A DNA stretch of 64,000 nucleotides from Planctomycetota bacterium (GCA_016713175.1 JADJPQ010000001.1:1019001-1083000), one strand, 5' to 3'; counted from the first letter of the stretch, positions 1-9,610 are shown. A program made the numbers and translations. The notes: a model not told the origin generated them from the letters alone.

Positions 1-2964
1 CTGAAGATCTGCCGCGCCGAACCCGGCGATCTCCGGCAGGAACAGCGCTTCCTGGCCGAGGCCCGCATCGCCGGCAAGCTCGATCACCCGGGCATCGTGC
101 CAATCCACGAACTCGGCATCGACGGCGCTGGCAGACCGTACTTCGCGATGCGGTTGGTGGACGGTCAGGACCTCGCGCGGATCTTTGCGCTCGCGCGGAA
201 TCAAGTCGACGGGTGGACCCGCACCCGCGCGTTGTCCGTGCTGCTGCGCGTCTGCGAGGCGATGGCGTTCGCGCACAGCAGGAGCGTCGTGCATCGCGAC
301 CTGAAGCCCGGCAACGTGATGGTCGGCCGTTTCGGTGAGACCTATGTGATGGACTGGGGGCTCGCGCGGCTGCTCGACGACGCGACGCCACCGACCGACA
401 CGACCGCTGGCGAGGTGGTCGGCACGCCGGCGTACATGGCGCCCGAACAGGCGCGCGGCGATGGCGCCGCGGTCGATCGCCGGGCCGACGTCTATGCCGT
501 CGGCGCGATGCTGTACGAACTGCTGAGCGGCCGCATGCCGTACCTCGGGGAGAACGAAGCCCCGACGCCGGACCAGGTGCTTGCCCGCGTGATCGCGGGG
601 CCCCCGGCGGCACTGCCGACCCGGCGTGACCTGGCCGACGAACTGATCGCGATCTGCGATTGCGCGATGGCGCGCGACCCCGGCGCCCGCTACCCCGACA
701 TGGCCGCCCTGGCCGAGGATCTGCGCGCGTTCCTGGAAGTGCGGGTCGTGCGCGCCCACGCCGGCGGACCGTGGGCCGAGTTGCGCAAGTGGGTGCAGCG
801 CAACCGCGGGCTCGCGGCGTCGCTGGTCGCGGCGGTGGTGTTGTTGCTGATCGGGCTGTTCGCCAGCACGCACCTGTGGCGGGTGGCCGAACGCAATCGC
901 GAACTCGCCAGCAGCACCGCCGTCGAGCTGCAGCAGGAACTCGAGCGCAGCGAGTTCGAACGCGCGCGCATGGCGTTGCGCAGTGACGACGCGCTCCACG
1001 CCGAGGGCCTGTTGTGGCGCCAGTTCGTGGCCGGCAGCCATCCGCGTGCCACGCACTGGGCCCTGCAGGAGCTCTATGCGCGCAATCCTTGCATTGCGGC
1101 GGAACCGGCGCGCGTCCGCAACGGGGAGGCCGTGGCGTTTGCGCGGCAGCATGGTGGCGTGCTGGTGGGCGGCCAGGATGGCCTGTTGCGGACCCTCGAC
1201 GCACTCGATCTGCGGCCGCGCGCCGAACTGGCGCACGCTGGACCACCGGTCCTGGCGCTGACCGTGCAGGACGCGAGTGGCGTGGCGGCGGTCGCCACCG
1301 CCGACGGTGCCCTGACGTTCTGGGAGCTGTCGCCGCCGCGGATCCGCCACCGCGGCGCAGCGCCCACCGGTCCGGTGCACGCGCTCGACAGCGCCGCCGA
1401 TGGGTTCCTCGGCGGCGGCGACGATGGCAGGGTGCACTGGTGGACCGCAGCGGAGTTGCCGCCGCGTCTGCTGCACCGCCACGAGCACGGCATCAAGTCG
1501 GTGCGTATCGATGCGGGCGGACGCTGGCTGGCAAGCGGCGATTCCGAAGGTGGCATCGCGTTGCACGATCGTCGCGATGGCACGGTGCGACGCCTCGTCG
1601 GTGCCCGCAACCAGGTGATGGGCCTGTCGTTCTCGCCGGATGGTCGCCAACTGTGGTCCGGCGGCGCCGATCATCGCCTGCGCGTGTGGGACACGGACAC
1701 CGGGGCCGGCGTTGCCACGTTGCCGAGCCAGAACGCGACCTGCCGCGACCTGCTGCACCTCGACGCCAACACCGTGCTGAGCGGTGGCTGGTGGCGGATC
1801 GACGCCTGGCGCACCGACTCCCGCGAACGCCGCCCGCTGCTGTTCACCGGCGTCTGGACGATGGCCCACGACGCCGCCGCCGATCGCCTGGTCGCCGCAA
1901 ACTCGTCCGGGCTGCGCCTGTTCGACCTGTCGCATCGCGATCGCATCGAAGTTCCCGGTACCGGAGCCGTGATTGCCCAGAGTGGTGACGGCAAGCGGGT
2001 CGCCGTCTTCGACGCCCAGCGCCGCCTTCGCGTCCGCAGCCTGCCCGACGGGGCGGTGCTGCGCGATTTCGGTACGCTGGCGCGCCACCCGCAGAGCCTC
2101 CGTCTCGATCACGATGGTCAGCGCCTGCTGCTCGCGCGCAGCGAGCCCGGCGACCGCATGCGGGTCTTCGATGTCGACCGAGGCGACGCCTTGCTGGTGA
2201 CCGAGCCGGTGCCCGAACCGCCGTTCCGGGCCAGCTACGCCATCCGTCCCGATGGTCGCGAGGTCGCAGTCGTGCGCGCCGACAACACCGTGCAGCGACT
2301 CGACGTCGACTCCGGTCGCGTGATCGACGAGTGGCCGGTCGACACGCGCGAGATCCTGCGTCTGGTCTACAGCGGCGATGGCACCGTCCTGGCCACCTGC
2401 GGCCGGGCCATGGCAACCGTGATCCTGTGCGCGCTCGCCAGCGGCGAGCGGCGCACGCTGCCGCTGCCCGCCCGTCCGGCCAGCATCGCCCTTGCGCATG
2501 ACGGCAGCCTGGTCGCCGCCGGCAGTTGGGACGGCGAGGTCACGGTGCTGGATGTCGAGACGGCGACGCCGCGAAACCGCGTTCAGGTCGGCAATGACAC
2601 GGTGTGGAATCTGACGTTCTCGCCAAGAGATCGCGATCTGCTGATCGTCGCGGGTGGCGCCGGCTCGGTGACGTTCCTCGACCTCGAGTGCAACCGGCCC
2701 TGCTTGACGCTGGCTGCCGGCAACGCCGCGCCGGGCCTGACCCTTGGCCTCGGTGCCGACGGCGCCACGTTGACGATGAACGGCGAGCAGGGCGCCGTGC
2801 TGTTCGACCTGACCTACTTCGAACGGCATCTGGCGGGCAACCTCGAGCCTCAGCTCGCGCGGGTGGCGGCGCAACAACCCGTGCCGCCGCAGCGCCTTGC
2901 CGAACTGCGCCAGCAGGCGGCAGCCATCCTGGCGCGGCCGTGGCCGCGATTGGCGCGCTGGTAG
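1..2964 (+). CDS. Serine/threonine protein kinase with WD40-like C-terminal region (5' truncated)
   Basis: The frame is open from the first base, so the true start lies upstream; the GTG at 97 is internal. The opening residues LKIC contain the likely subdomain II lysine, followed by the subdomain III glutamate (FLAEARIAGKL). Further in are HRDLKPGNVM (catalytic loop), DWGLA in place of DFG, and GTPAYMAPEQ with DVYAVGAMLYELLSG (subdomains VIII-IX). One transmembrane helix follows at about 830-895 nt, then some 650 residues of WD40-like repeats, for example LSFSPDGRQLWSGGADHRLR. This predicts a membrane-anchored cytoplasmic kinase with an extracytoplasmic propeller, a common planctomycete layout. 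The substrate is unknown. The DWG variant keeps the metal-binding aspartate, so activity is plausible. Confidence 0.9.
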   Translation: MKICRAEPGDLRQEQRFLAEARIAGKLDHPGIVPIHELGIDGAGRPYFAMRLVDGQDLARIFALARNQVDGWTRTRALSVLLRVCEAMAFAHSRSVVHRDLKPGNVMVGRFGETYVMDWGLARLLDDATPPTDTTAGEVVGTPAYMAPEQARGDGAAVDRRADVYAVGAMLYELLSGRMPYLGENEAPTPDQVLARVIAGPPAALPTRRDLADELIAICDCAMARDPGARYPDMAALAEDLRAFLEVRVVRAHAGGPWAELRKWVQRNRGLAASLVAAVVLLLIGLFASTHLWRVAERNRELASSTAVELQQELERSEFERARMALRSDDALHAEGLLWRQFVAGSHPRATHWALQELYARNPCIAAEPARVRNGEAVAFARQHGGVLVGGQDGLLRTLDALDLRPRAELAHAGPPVLALTVQDASGVAAVATADGALTFWELSPPRIRHRGAAPTGPVHALDSAADGFLGGGDDGRVHWWTAAELPPRLLHRHEHGIKSVRIDAGGRWLASGDSEGGIALHDRRDGTVRRLVGARNQVMGLSFSPDGRQLWSGGADHRLRVWDTDTGAGVATLPSQNATCRDLLHLDANTVLSGGWWRIDAWRTDSRERRPLLFTGVWTMAHDAAADRLVAANSSGLRLFDLSHRDRIEVPGTGAVIAQSGDGKRVAVFDAQRRLRVRSLPDGAVLRDFGTLARHPQSLRLDHDGQRLLLARSEPGDRMRVFDVDRGDALLVTEPVPEPPFRASYAIRPDGREVAVVRADNTVQRLDVDSGRVIDEWPVDTREILRLVYSGDGTVLATCGRAMATVILCALASGERRTLPLPARPASIALAHDGSLVAAGSWDGEVTVLDVETATPRNRVQVGNDTVWNLTFSPRDRDLLIVAGGAGSVTFLDLECNRPCLTLAAGNAAPGLTLGLGADGATLTMNGEQGAVLFDLTYFERHLAGNLEPQLARVAAQQPVPPQRLAELRQQAAAILARPWPRLARW

Positions 2965-2982
2965 CCGGCAGGCTCAGTCACT

Positions 2983-3038
2983 GCGAATTCCGACTTCGTC
3001 TGCAACCGCTACCACTGCGCGGTGCACAGAGTGGCATG
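2983..3038 (+). repeat. Leader repeat, copy 1
   Basis: About 56 bases ending at an ATG (3036) match the sequence before and including the start codon of the helicase-like gene at 8243, with only a few mismatches; CACAGAGTGGCATGCAGAC is shared exactly. Because the similarity runs upstream of the ATG, the duplication included non-coding leader sequence and perhaps a promoter or ribosome-binding region. Confidence 0.75.
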
Positions 3039-3420
3039 CAGACCGATTCCGTGGTGATCGAGCGCGGGGGACAGCGCGGCCATCGCGCGCCTTGGTCTGG
3101 CCGGTTTCCTCGATCCGCGCCGGACGCTCGACTGGTCGGCGGCGCTGGGGCCGGTGCTGGCGATCACGCGGAAGCAAGCGCGGCCGACGTCGGCATCCTG
3201 GTCGGCGGCGGGCTTGGTCCGGCGCAGCGGCAGGCCCGGCTGCGCCGGGTCGCCGCGACCGGCGTGGTCTTCCAGCTGGTGGGATCGAGCACGGTCGAAG
3301 TCGGTCGGGCGCACCGCTGGGGCGAACGGCCAGGCGATTCGCGAGGATCTGCAACGGATGGGTCAGCCGCATCATTGGCTGTCCCACCGCGGCAAGCGGC
3401 CGGCGGATCAGCCAATGGCG
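2983..3420 (+). pseudogene. Doubly deleted copy of the XPB-like gene at 8243-9610
   Basis: Three blocks match the intact gene in order: 2983-3060 with 8189-8267 (leader and first codons), 3069-3180 with about 8800-8911 (central part), and 3181-3420 with about 9360-9600 (C-terminal part, including GILVGGGLGPAQRQARLRRV). Two deletions of about 524 and 448 nt separate them. The central block is read out of frame, but the two deletions total 972 nt (324 codons), so the C-terminal block returns to the frame of the ATG at 3036. An open frame therefore runs from 3036 to 3524 and could in principle be translated. Similarity fades after about 3420, next to an ATG equivalent to the start of the sigma-like gene at 9579. 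It is most likely a decaying tandem-type duplicate. Confidence 0.8.
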
Positions 3421-3447
3421 AAGCGAAGCCTGCTCTCCCGCAGTTCC

Positions 3448-5706
3448 TCAATAGGCCTGTACCGTCACCGCCATCGGATTCGTCGCGCGAAAGCACGAGC
3501 CGTCATGCGTCAGGCCCTGGATGACGAAACCCGCGCCTGCCATCCAGGTCGGGATCGTGAAGGCGATGGTCCCCTCGGGGCCGTGGGCATCCGCGACCAG
3601 GGCGTTGAGGCCGTAGAAGTAGCTGGGTCCACAACCGAAATCGTGACTCATGGCGATGGTGGGAGCCGGGTGTGGATACACGATCATCCAGCCAAGCCCC
3701 ATGGGGCTTCGGAAACCGAACCTGGTGACTTCGCCGGCAACTGCATGCTGCAGGCAACGAATCGGCCAGCCGCCGTTCGCTGCGCCCGGTCCCAACGTGT
3801 CGTTGATCGAGTTGTAGTACGACGTTTCGGTCAGATACCCGGATGGTCCCTCACCGCCCTGCAACACGAACCGCCTCAGATTGGGGGCATAGGTGAACCC
3901 GGCGCCTTCGCGCGCCACCGGAAAGTAGTTCGCGAAATCGCGGCTGGCCCAATCGTCCCCTTTGAACTCCCAGAGGTCATCCAGGTTTCCCGTGGTGCTC
4001 TGACCGCCACACATCACCACGACACCGCGAGCGGGGTCGTAGTCCATCATGGCGTTCACGCGCGGCGTCGGATTGTGCTGAACGATCCTCTGTGTCCACA
4101 CGGCACCACCGGCGGACACCGACAGGTCCCACGTGTCGCCGAGCCGCTGACCGGTCGGCCCCGCACCACCGAACAGAACGACCTTCTGGCGCAATTGGTC
4201 ATAGGCCATGCGATGGCTGTTGCGCGGCCCGGGCGACCCCGACGTCGCCAGTTGTGTCCATTGCCAGCCGGAGATGGTGAGGCCGGCCTCCCAGGTGTCG
4301 CTGAGGCTCGTTCCGTCGTACCCGCCATACATGACGAGCCTGGTCCGCGCACTGTCGAACACCATGTCGTGGCCGCGACGCGGAGACGGCAGTGGACCCA
4401 CGGTCGAGGCGGCCGACCAGGTCGATCCGGTCCAGGCGAACATGTCGTTGTAGTAGGGACCAGAGAACTTCCCGCCGCCAAACAGGACCGTGCCGAGGAT
4501 GCCGGTGGCACACAGCGCTGGCTGGATTCGGGTGGCGACTACGGCGCTGTTGCCGTGGTTGGTCCAAGAAAGCCCGTTGAACGACCAGGTGTCGTTCAGA
4601 TGGTCCAAGCCGTTCCATCCGCCGAACAGGACACAGCTGGAAGTCGCATGGTGATACGCCATGTCGGTGTACTTGCGATCCGTTGGTGACGTCGCGACCG
4701 CATGGTGCCATTGGACGAAGTCCCAATTGGTTGCATTGGATGGCAGGTACCATGAGTAGAGTGCGTGGCCAACCAGGAAGCCCTGACCGCTGACTGCAAC
4801 GATGCGTCGACGAGTCGGATCGTACGCAAGGCAGCAGTAGAGGGCGTGTGGCGTAGATCCGCCGAAGGTCACCGGCGCTGGCGCGCTGAACGTGAGCGGC
4901 GAAGACTGGACGTCGACTTCGATGCACTCAGCCTGTCTCGACGCAAATCTGCTTCTCACGGCAACCAATGTGTCGCGAACAGGGTCGTAGACGATGCTGC
5001 GAGCCCACGTCAGGTCCAGGCCACCATTCGACGGTGCCACTTGTGTCCACGCAACCCCATCCCATGCAATCGTGGACGCGGCGCTGAATGCGTACGTGAG
5101 ACCCGTGGAGTTGGCATACACCAGGTCGTTGGATCGCAGTTGGTGCGCTGCGCCGAGGGTGTCCGTGGCCACGAGTGTCCAGGTGCCACCGAAACCGTCG
5201 TACCGCCATGTTTCGTGCGGCTGTCCGGAAGCAGTCTGTCGGCGAACAATCAGGCCTGGGTTTGTGCCGCCATGCCATCCAATCACTGCCGAGATATGCG
5301 GCGTTATTGGGAAGTTCCTGCTGTCCCAGGTCTCTCCATCCCATTCCCAGTACTGAGACACAAACGGGCTTGCACTGCACCCGCCGGCGTCGGTCAGCAT
5401 GCACGTAACGCCACGAGTGGGATCGAACGCCATGGTTACGAACCGAGGGTCCGGTGGAGCAATCGACTTGCGAATCCAGGACACGCCGTCAAGCTCCCAC
5501 GTCACTGGAGTGCCCTGCTGAGAGGAGGGCTCCACGCAATGAACCACAGCCCGCCCTCGGTGGCTATCAAAGACCATGTTGCGTGCGACCCGGTACGCGT
5601 CGTCGGCAGGCTGGTCGTTGACCATGGCCCAGGTCGGGCTTTGCGCCGTTGCCGAGGAGGCGAGGGTTGCCAGGAAGCATGCTAGGTCGAACGATCGTGT
5701 TCGCAT
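3448..5706 (-). CDS. Secreted Kelch-repeat protein
   Basis: The 752-residue product starts at the ATG giving MRTRSFDLACFLATLASS, a signal peptide ending near ATAQS; the frame is open further upstream but without a secretion signal. The body is a series of Kelch-like blades, with motifs such as VLFGGWNG, TRLVMYGGYDG, KVVLFGGAGPTG and VVVMCGGQS, each followed by DTW or DLW and a W-containing strand. This predicts a beta-propeller exported to the periplasm or cell surface. The C-terminal 100 residues (from about IRCLQHA) form a separate domain and lack the C-terminal module seen in the other secreted proteins here. Ligand and role are unknown. By eye its GC is somewhat lower than that of its neighbours. 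Confidence 0.85.
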   Translation of the reverse strand: MRTRSFDLACFLATLASSATAQSPTWAMVNDQPADDAYRVARNMVFDSHRGRAVVHCVEPSSQQGTPVTWELDGVSWIRKSIAPPDPRFVTMAFDPTRGVTCMLTDAGGCSASPFVSQYWEWDGETWDSRNFPITPHISAVIGWHGGTNPGLIVRRQTASGQPHETWRYDGFGGTWTLVATDTLGAAHQLRSNDLVYANSTGLTYAFSAASTIAWDGVAWTQVAPSNGGLDLTWARSIVYDPVRDTLVAVRSRFASRQAECIEVDVQSSPLTFSAPAPVTFGGSTPHALYCCLAYDPTRRRIVAVSGQGFLVGHALYSWYLPSNATNWDFVQWHHAVATSPTDRKYTDMAYHHATSSCVLFGGWNGLDHLNDTWSFNGLSWTNHGNSAVVATRIQPALCATGILGTVLFGGGKFSGPYYNDMFAWTGSTWSAASTVGPLPSPRRGHDMVFDSARTRLVMYGGYDGTSLSDTWEAGLTISGWQWTQLATSGSPGPRNSHRMAYDQLRQKVVLFGGAGPTGQRLGDTWDLSVSAGGAVWTQRIVQHNPTPRVNAMMDYDPARGVVVMCGGQSTTGNLDDLWEFKGDDWASRDFANYFPVAREGAGFTYAPNLRRFVLQGGEGPSGYLTETSYYNSINDTLGPGAANGGWPIRCLQHAVAGEVTRFGFRSPMGLGWMIVYPHPAPTIAMSHDFGCGPSYFYGLNALVADAHGPEGTIAFTIPTWMAGAGFVIQGLTHDGSCFRATNPMAVTVQAY

Positions 5707-5980
5707 GGGCTTGCCAGCGGAGCCAGGCCAGGAACAACACAGTTCGACGCCGGGTTTCCGAGTTCGGCAACCACCGGGCAGGGTCGCGCGGCGGACTTCG
5801 ACCCTGCGAACGCGCGGCGCCGGGCGCGAGTTCAGTTGTTGGTTCGGTGATGCGTAAGACCCGGAGCCGAACGGCTGGCAAGGCGCTGCGTGGCCTGACG
5901 CGACCGGACCGTTTGCGCCCCCGCCGCCCCCGCGCGGGCGAATTGACAGTTCCCAGGACCCGATCGAGACTCGGTGCTCC
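5707..5980. other. Divergent intergenic region
   Basis: This 274-bp gap between two divergently transcribed secreted-protein genes must hold both promoters. A TTGACA lies at 5943-5948, but no convincing -10 element is found at the right spacing before the ATG at 5981. I see no other signal. Confidence 0.4.
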
Positions 5981-8146
5981 ATGCGCACGGCCTTGGTGTT
6001 TGCGGCATTCCTGGTCTCTGCGACTGCCCAGACGGTTCCCTTCGTCCAGTTCGCGCCGGCCGCGGCGGCGACGACCGAGGGCCCGACCAGCACCGCCTTG
6101 CCGTTCGGGTCGGCGCTCGCGCGGCGGGTGCTGTTTGCCTACGACGGCGGTGCGGTCGACTTCCAGCACGCGATGCGCATCACGGCGGTCGAACTGCGAC
6201 CCGAAGGCGGGCCGTTGGGATCGGCGGTCAACGGCAGCTACAACTTCACGCTGACCTGTTCCACCGGCCGGAACGCCGCCGCCGCGCTCGATCCGGTGTT
6301 CGCCAACAACCACGGCGCCGACCGCACGACGGTGTTCAGCAGCGCATGGAACGTGCCAGCACCGGTCGTGGGCCAGTCGCCCAACCCGTTCGGCTTGCGC
6401 ATCCCGTTCTCGCCGCCGTTCGAGTGGGACCCGCGCAGCGGTCCGTTGTTGCTCGACTTCGCCTGCCAGGCGTCGACGCCCGCGTTCGGCTCATGGGATG
6501 CGCTGAATACCGGGGTTGGCGGCATCTCGGCGCTGGGTGCGGCGGCGGCGAGTGCGACGGTGAGCAGCACGGTTGCACCGGTGCTGCGGGTGACGGCGCA
6601 GGCGCAGTGTGCTCCGGCGTCGCTGGCAACCGTCGAAGGCCCCTCGAGTGTCAACGGCGGCTACCTCTGGTGCTGCTCGTTGCTCTTGCGCCGGCAGGAT
6701 CTCTACGAGCCGAGCGTCCTGGGATTCACGCAGCGCCAGATGATCACCGGGCTGGCGTGGCGCATGGACAACGGCGCCGCGTTCAGCGGCGGACGCCTCG
6801 ACGCGAGGATCGTGCTGTCGACGTCGTCTCGTACCGCGGCGACGATGAGCAACTGGTTCGCCGACAACGAGGGCACGGATCACACCGTGGTGTTCGACGG
6901 CTGGATCGACCTGCCGCCGTCGCCGGCGAATCCGGACGTTGGCTCGTTCGACGTGTTCCTGCCCCTGCAACGCGCGTTCGACTACGACCCGGCCCGCGGG
7001 TCCTTGGTCGTGGACATCCGCAAGCGGGCGCAGCCACCATTCCCGTTGAGCACGGCCTATGATGGGATCGCGAGCATCCCGGGAGCGCGCACTCTCTTCG
7101 ACGGCAGTTACAACGCGGTCAGCGGTTTCCCCGGGTTTCCCGTCGCGGTCCTGGCCCTGCGCACCGTGGCGATCCCGACCGCGCCGGCCGCGCTCGCCAC
7201 CGCCGTGAACACGCTGCCCTCGGCCACCTCGCTGCCGCTGAACGTGACGCAGGGCCGCGCCCTGAACGTCATCAGCGCCGCCGAGGCCGGGATCCTGCAG
7301 CCGATCTTCATCCGGCACCTGCGCCTGCGACCCGAGCCCGGGACGACGTTCTTCGGGCCCGCCACCTGGACCTGCCGCATCGATCTGTCGCACGCGGCGA
7401 CCACGCCCGCGACGCTGAGTGCGACGTTCGACCTGAACCATGGCAGCAACCGCACGCGGGTCTTCGACGGCCAGTTCTCGGTGCCGTTCACGACCCGCGC
7501 CACCACGGATCCGGAGTTCCCGATCGAGGTGAAGTTGCAGCGACCGTTCCGCTGGGATCCGGTGGCGTCGCCGTACCTGGCGATCGACTTCGCGACGACC
7601 GCGCTCCAGGGCAGCGGCGTCGCGGTGGCGACCACGGCCGGAATGACGATCGACGACGGGCGGGTGACGGCGAACACGGCGGCGGCGACGAGCGGGTTCG
7701 TCAGCAACATCGCGTTCGCGGTGCAGCTCGGCGGCACCGACCAGAACGGCATCGCCACCAACTACGGCAGCGGTTGCGCCGGCATCAACGGCTTCCCGCG
7801 GAGCACGCCGCTGGGGCTGCCGACGTTGCCCAACCGTGACCTGCGGATCGGCGTCCGCAATGCCGCCGGCAATGCGCCGACGTTGTTGACGTTCGGTTTC
7901 GCGGCGGCAGCGACGCCGATCGCCGGGGCGCCGGGTTGCGAGGTGCTGCATGGGCTCGAACTCGGCACGTACGGGTTCGTCGTCAGCGACGCGAGCGGCT
8001 CGGCGGCGCTGGCGCTGCCGTTGCCGGGCAGTCCGGCGCTGGATGGCGTGCAGCTCCGGAGCCAGTGGTTCGTGCTCGATGCGTCGGCGAATCCGCTGGG
8101 GATCTCCGTCAGCGACGGGACGATGCTGGTCGGCCGATTCTTCTGA
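5981..8146 (+). CDS. Secreted protein with three repeated modules and shared C-terminal domain
   Basis: The 721-residue product begins with a clear signal peptide (MRTALVFAAFLVSATAQ). Three modules of roughly 190 residues follow, each with the pattern N-x-G-x-(D/N)-(R/H)-T-x-V-F, then about 40 residues, then a (F/Y)xWDP or YDP strand and a hydrophobic LLxDF-type strand; examples are NNHGADRTTVF, DNEGTDHTVVF and LNHGSNRTRVF. The same module appears once in the protein at 31238. The last 130 residues (from about YGSGCAGINGF) are the C-terminal module shared by several secreted proteins in this window, ending NPLGISVSDGTMLVGR. Likely beta-sandwich folds; function not recognised. Confidence 0.85.
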   Translation: MRTALVFAAFLVSATAQTVPFVQFAPAAAATTEGPTSTALPFGSALARRVLFAYDGGAVDFQHAMRITAVELRPEGGPLGSAVNGSYNFTLTCSTGRNAAAALDPVFANNHGADRTTVFSSAWNVPAPVVGQSPNPFGLRIPFSPPFEWDPRSGPLLLDFACQASTPAFGSWDALNTGVGGISALGAAAASATVSSTVAPVLRVTAQAQCAPASLATVEGPSSVNGGYLWCCSLLLRRQDLYEPSVLGFTQRQMITGLAWRMDNGAAFSGGRLDARIVLSTSSRTAATMSNWFADNEGTDHTVVFDGWIDLPPSPANPDVGSFDVFLPLQRAFDYDPARGSLVVDIRKRAQPPFPLSTAYDGIASIPGARTLFDGSYNAVSGFPGFPVAVLALRTVAIPTAPAALATAVNTLPSATSLPLNVTQGRALNVISAAEAGILQPIFIRHLRLRPEPGTTFFGPATWTCRIDLSHAATTPATLSATFDLNHGSNRTRVFDGQFSVPFTTRATTDPEFPIEVKLQRPFRWDPVASPYLAIDFATTALQGSGVAVATTAGMTIDDGRVTANTAAATSGFVSNIAFAVQLGGTDQNGIATNYGSGCAGINGFPRSTPLGLPTLPNRDLRIGVRNAAGNAPTLLTFGFAAAATPIAGAPGCEVLHGLELGTYGFVVSDASGSAALALPLPGSPALDGVQLRSQWFVLDASANPLGISVSDGTMLVGRFF

Positions 8147-8188
8147 GGGCGAACGGCCGGCGGCGTGCGCTGCGGCCTGCGGCGCGTT

Positions 8189-8245
8189 CGCGATTTCCGA
8201 CTTCGTCTGCAACCGCTGCCACTGCGCGATGCACAGAGTGGCATG
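8189..8245 (+). repeat. Leader repeat, copy 2
   Basis: This is the counterpart of the leader repeat at 2983-3038, immediately before and including the ATG at 8243 of the intact helicase-like gene. Conservation of both the non-coding leader and the ATG supports 8243 as the start rather than the earlier in-frame codon at 8165. Confidence 0.7.
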
Positions 8246-9610
8246 CAGACTCATGCCGTAGTGATCGACTGCCGACAGGGCCGGCTACGCGTGCGTGGCT
8301 GGCCGAACCGGTTGCGCCTGCCGCCCGGATTCCAGCCCGACGGCGCCGACGGCGAATGGGTCGGGTCGTGCAGCTTCCGCCGCGTCGTGCGCGAACGAAT
8401 GCAACAAGCCGACGTCGCGTTCGCCGACCGCTGTGAACTGCCTGCGGTCGCCGTTCCCGCACCCCCGTGTGCCCCGTCGACGGTGGCGACGCGCACGGCG
8501 TGGTTGGCCGCGCGGCAGGCCGGTGTCGTCTGCGGCGTGCCGGCAAAGCAGGGCCACGAACTGGCGGCGGCGGCCGTGCACGCCGTCGCCCGTCCGGCGC
8601 TGATCGTCGTTCCCGATTCGGCCGCCGCGAGCTGCTGGGTGACGGCGCTGGCCGGCTTCGGCCTGCTTGCCCCGGTCGTGCGCGTGCTGCCGGCGGCGGT
8701 CGCGGCGGGCCAGATGCACTGGCTTTGCGACCAGCACGAACTGTTGATCGTCGATGCGCTCGACGTCGTGCCGTTGCCGCGCCTCTCGGCGCTCTGTCGG
8801 GACAGCGCGGCCATCGCGCGCCTTGGTCTCGCCGGCTTCGTCGATCCACGCCGGATGCTCGACTGGTCGGCGGCGCTGGGGCCGGTGCTGGCGATCACCC
8901 GGAGCGAAGGGCGGCAGACCATCGAACTGCGGGTGCCGCTGCCGCCGGCCGAACGCGAACCGTACGACGCCGCCTGGCACGAGTTCCTGTGTGCCTACGA
9001 TGCCTGGGCGGTCGGCAATCCAGCCGCCGGGTTCGGTGCGTTCGTCGCCACGGCGCGCAGCGACGTCGCCATGCGGCCGGGTCTGCTGGCGTGGCATCGG
9101 GCGCTGCGGCTGGCGGCGTGGAATCCCGGCAAGGCGGCAGTGGTCGACGAGCTGTTGGCGCGGCATCGCGGGCAGCGGATCGTCGTGTTCACGCCGGATC
9201 GGGCGAGTGCCTATGCCCTGGCGCGCGCGCACCTGGTGCCCGCGATCACCGCCGAACTGCCGCGGCGCGAACGCGAGGCGATGGTGGGGGCATTCGTCGT
9301 CGGCGACTTGCGGGTCGTGGTCGGTCCGCGGTTGCTCGATCACGGTCTGCCGGAGGCGATCGCCGACGTCGGCATCCTGGTCGGCGGCGGGCTCGGCCCG
9401 GCCCAGCGCCAGGCGCGGCTGCGGCGGGTCGCAGCGACCGGCGTCGTCTACGAGCTGGTCGGACTGGGCACGATCGAGGTTGGCCGGGCGCGCCGCTGGG
9501 GCGATCGGCGGGGCGAGTGGTCGAGAATTGCAACGGCTGGTCCGGGTGCGTCGTTGGGTGTCTTGGAGCGACAACCAGATGGCACAGGCAGAGGAACAGA
9601 TCGAACGTGA
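8243..9610 (+). CDS. XPB/RAD25-like superfamily 2 helicase homologue lacking ATPase motifs
   Basis: The 455-residue product follows the XPB helicase layout, but each catalytic motif is replaced. The Walker A position (residues about 98-108) reads CGVPAKQGHEL, without G-K-T. The Walker B/DEAH position (168-175) reads LLIVDALD. Motif III, usually LGLTAT, reads LGLAGF. Motif VI, usually QRLGR, reads QARLRR. The second RecA-like half is otherwise well kept: GKAAVVDELLARH, RIVVFTPDRASAYALA, LLDHGLPEAIADVGILV. The frame is intact, which argues for a retained non-enzymatic function, perhaps DNA binding or scaffolding. Its 3' end overlaps the sigma-like gene by 32 nt. A DUF790/Bax1 nuclease, the usual XPB partner, lies 2.2 kb downstream. 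The family call is from motif order and needs a profile search. Confidence 0.65.
   Translation: MQTHAVVIDCRQGRLRVRGWPNRLRLPPGFQPDGADGEWVGSCSFRRVVRERMQQADVAFADRCELPAVAVPAPPCAPSTVATRTAWLAARQAGVVCGVPAKQGHELAAAAVHAVARPALIVVPDSAAASCWVTALAGFGLLAPVVRVLPAAVAAGQMHWLCDQHELLIVDALDVVPLPRLSALCRDSAAIARLGLAGFVDPRRMLDWSAALGPVLAITRSEGRQTIELRVPLPPAEREPYDAAWHEFLCAYDAWAVGNPAAGFGAFVATARSDVAMRPGLLAWHRALRLAAWNPGKAAVVDELLARHRGQRIVVFTPDRASAYALARAHLVPAITAELPRREREAMVGAFVVGDLRVVVGPRLLDHGLPEAIADVGILVGGGLGPAQRQARLRRVAATGVVYELVGLGTIEVGRARRWGDRRGEWSRIATAGPGASLGVLERQPDGTGRGTDRT

Noticed and set aside
97..2964. Kinase starting at the GTG at 97
   Set aside because: The sequence before it, from base 1, already encodes the subdomain II lysine and subdomain III glutamate region, so the start must lie outside the window.
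5943..5971. Promoter with TTGACA at 5943 for the gene at 5981
   Set aside because: No plausible -10 hexamer at 16-18 bp, and the spacing would put the transcript start almost on the ATG.
2983..9610. Transposon-borne duplication of the XPB-like gene
   Set aside because: No transposase, terminal inverted repeats or target-site duplication could be seen at either copy.
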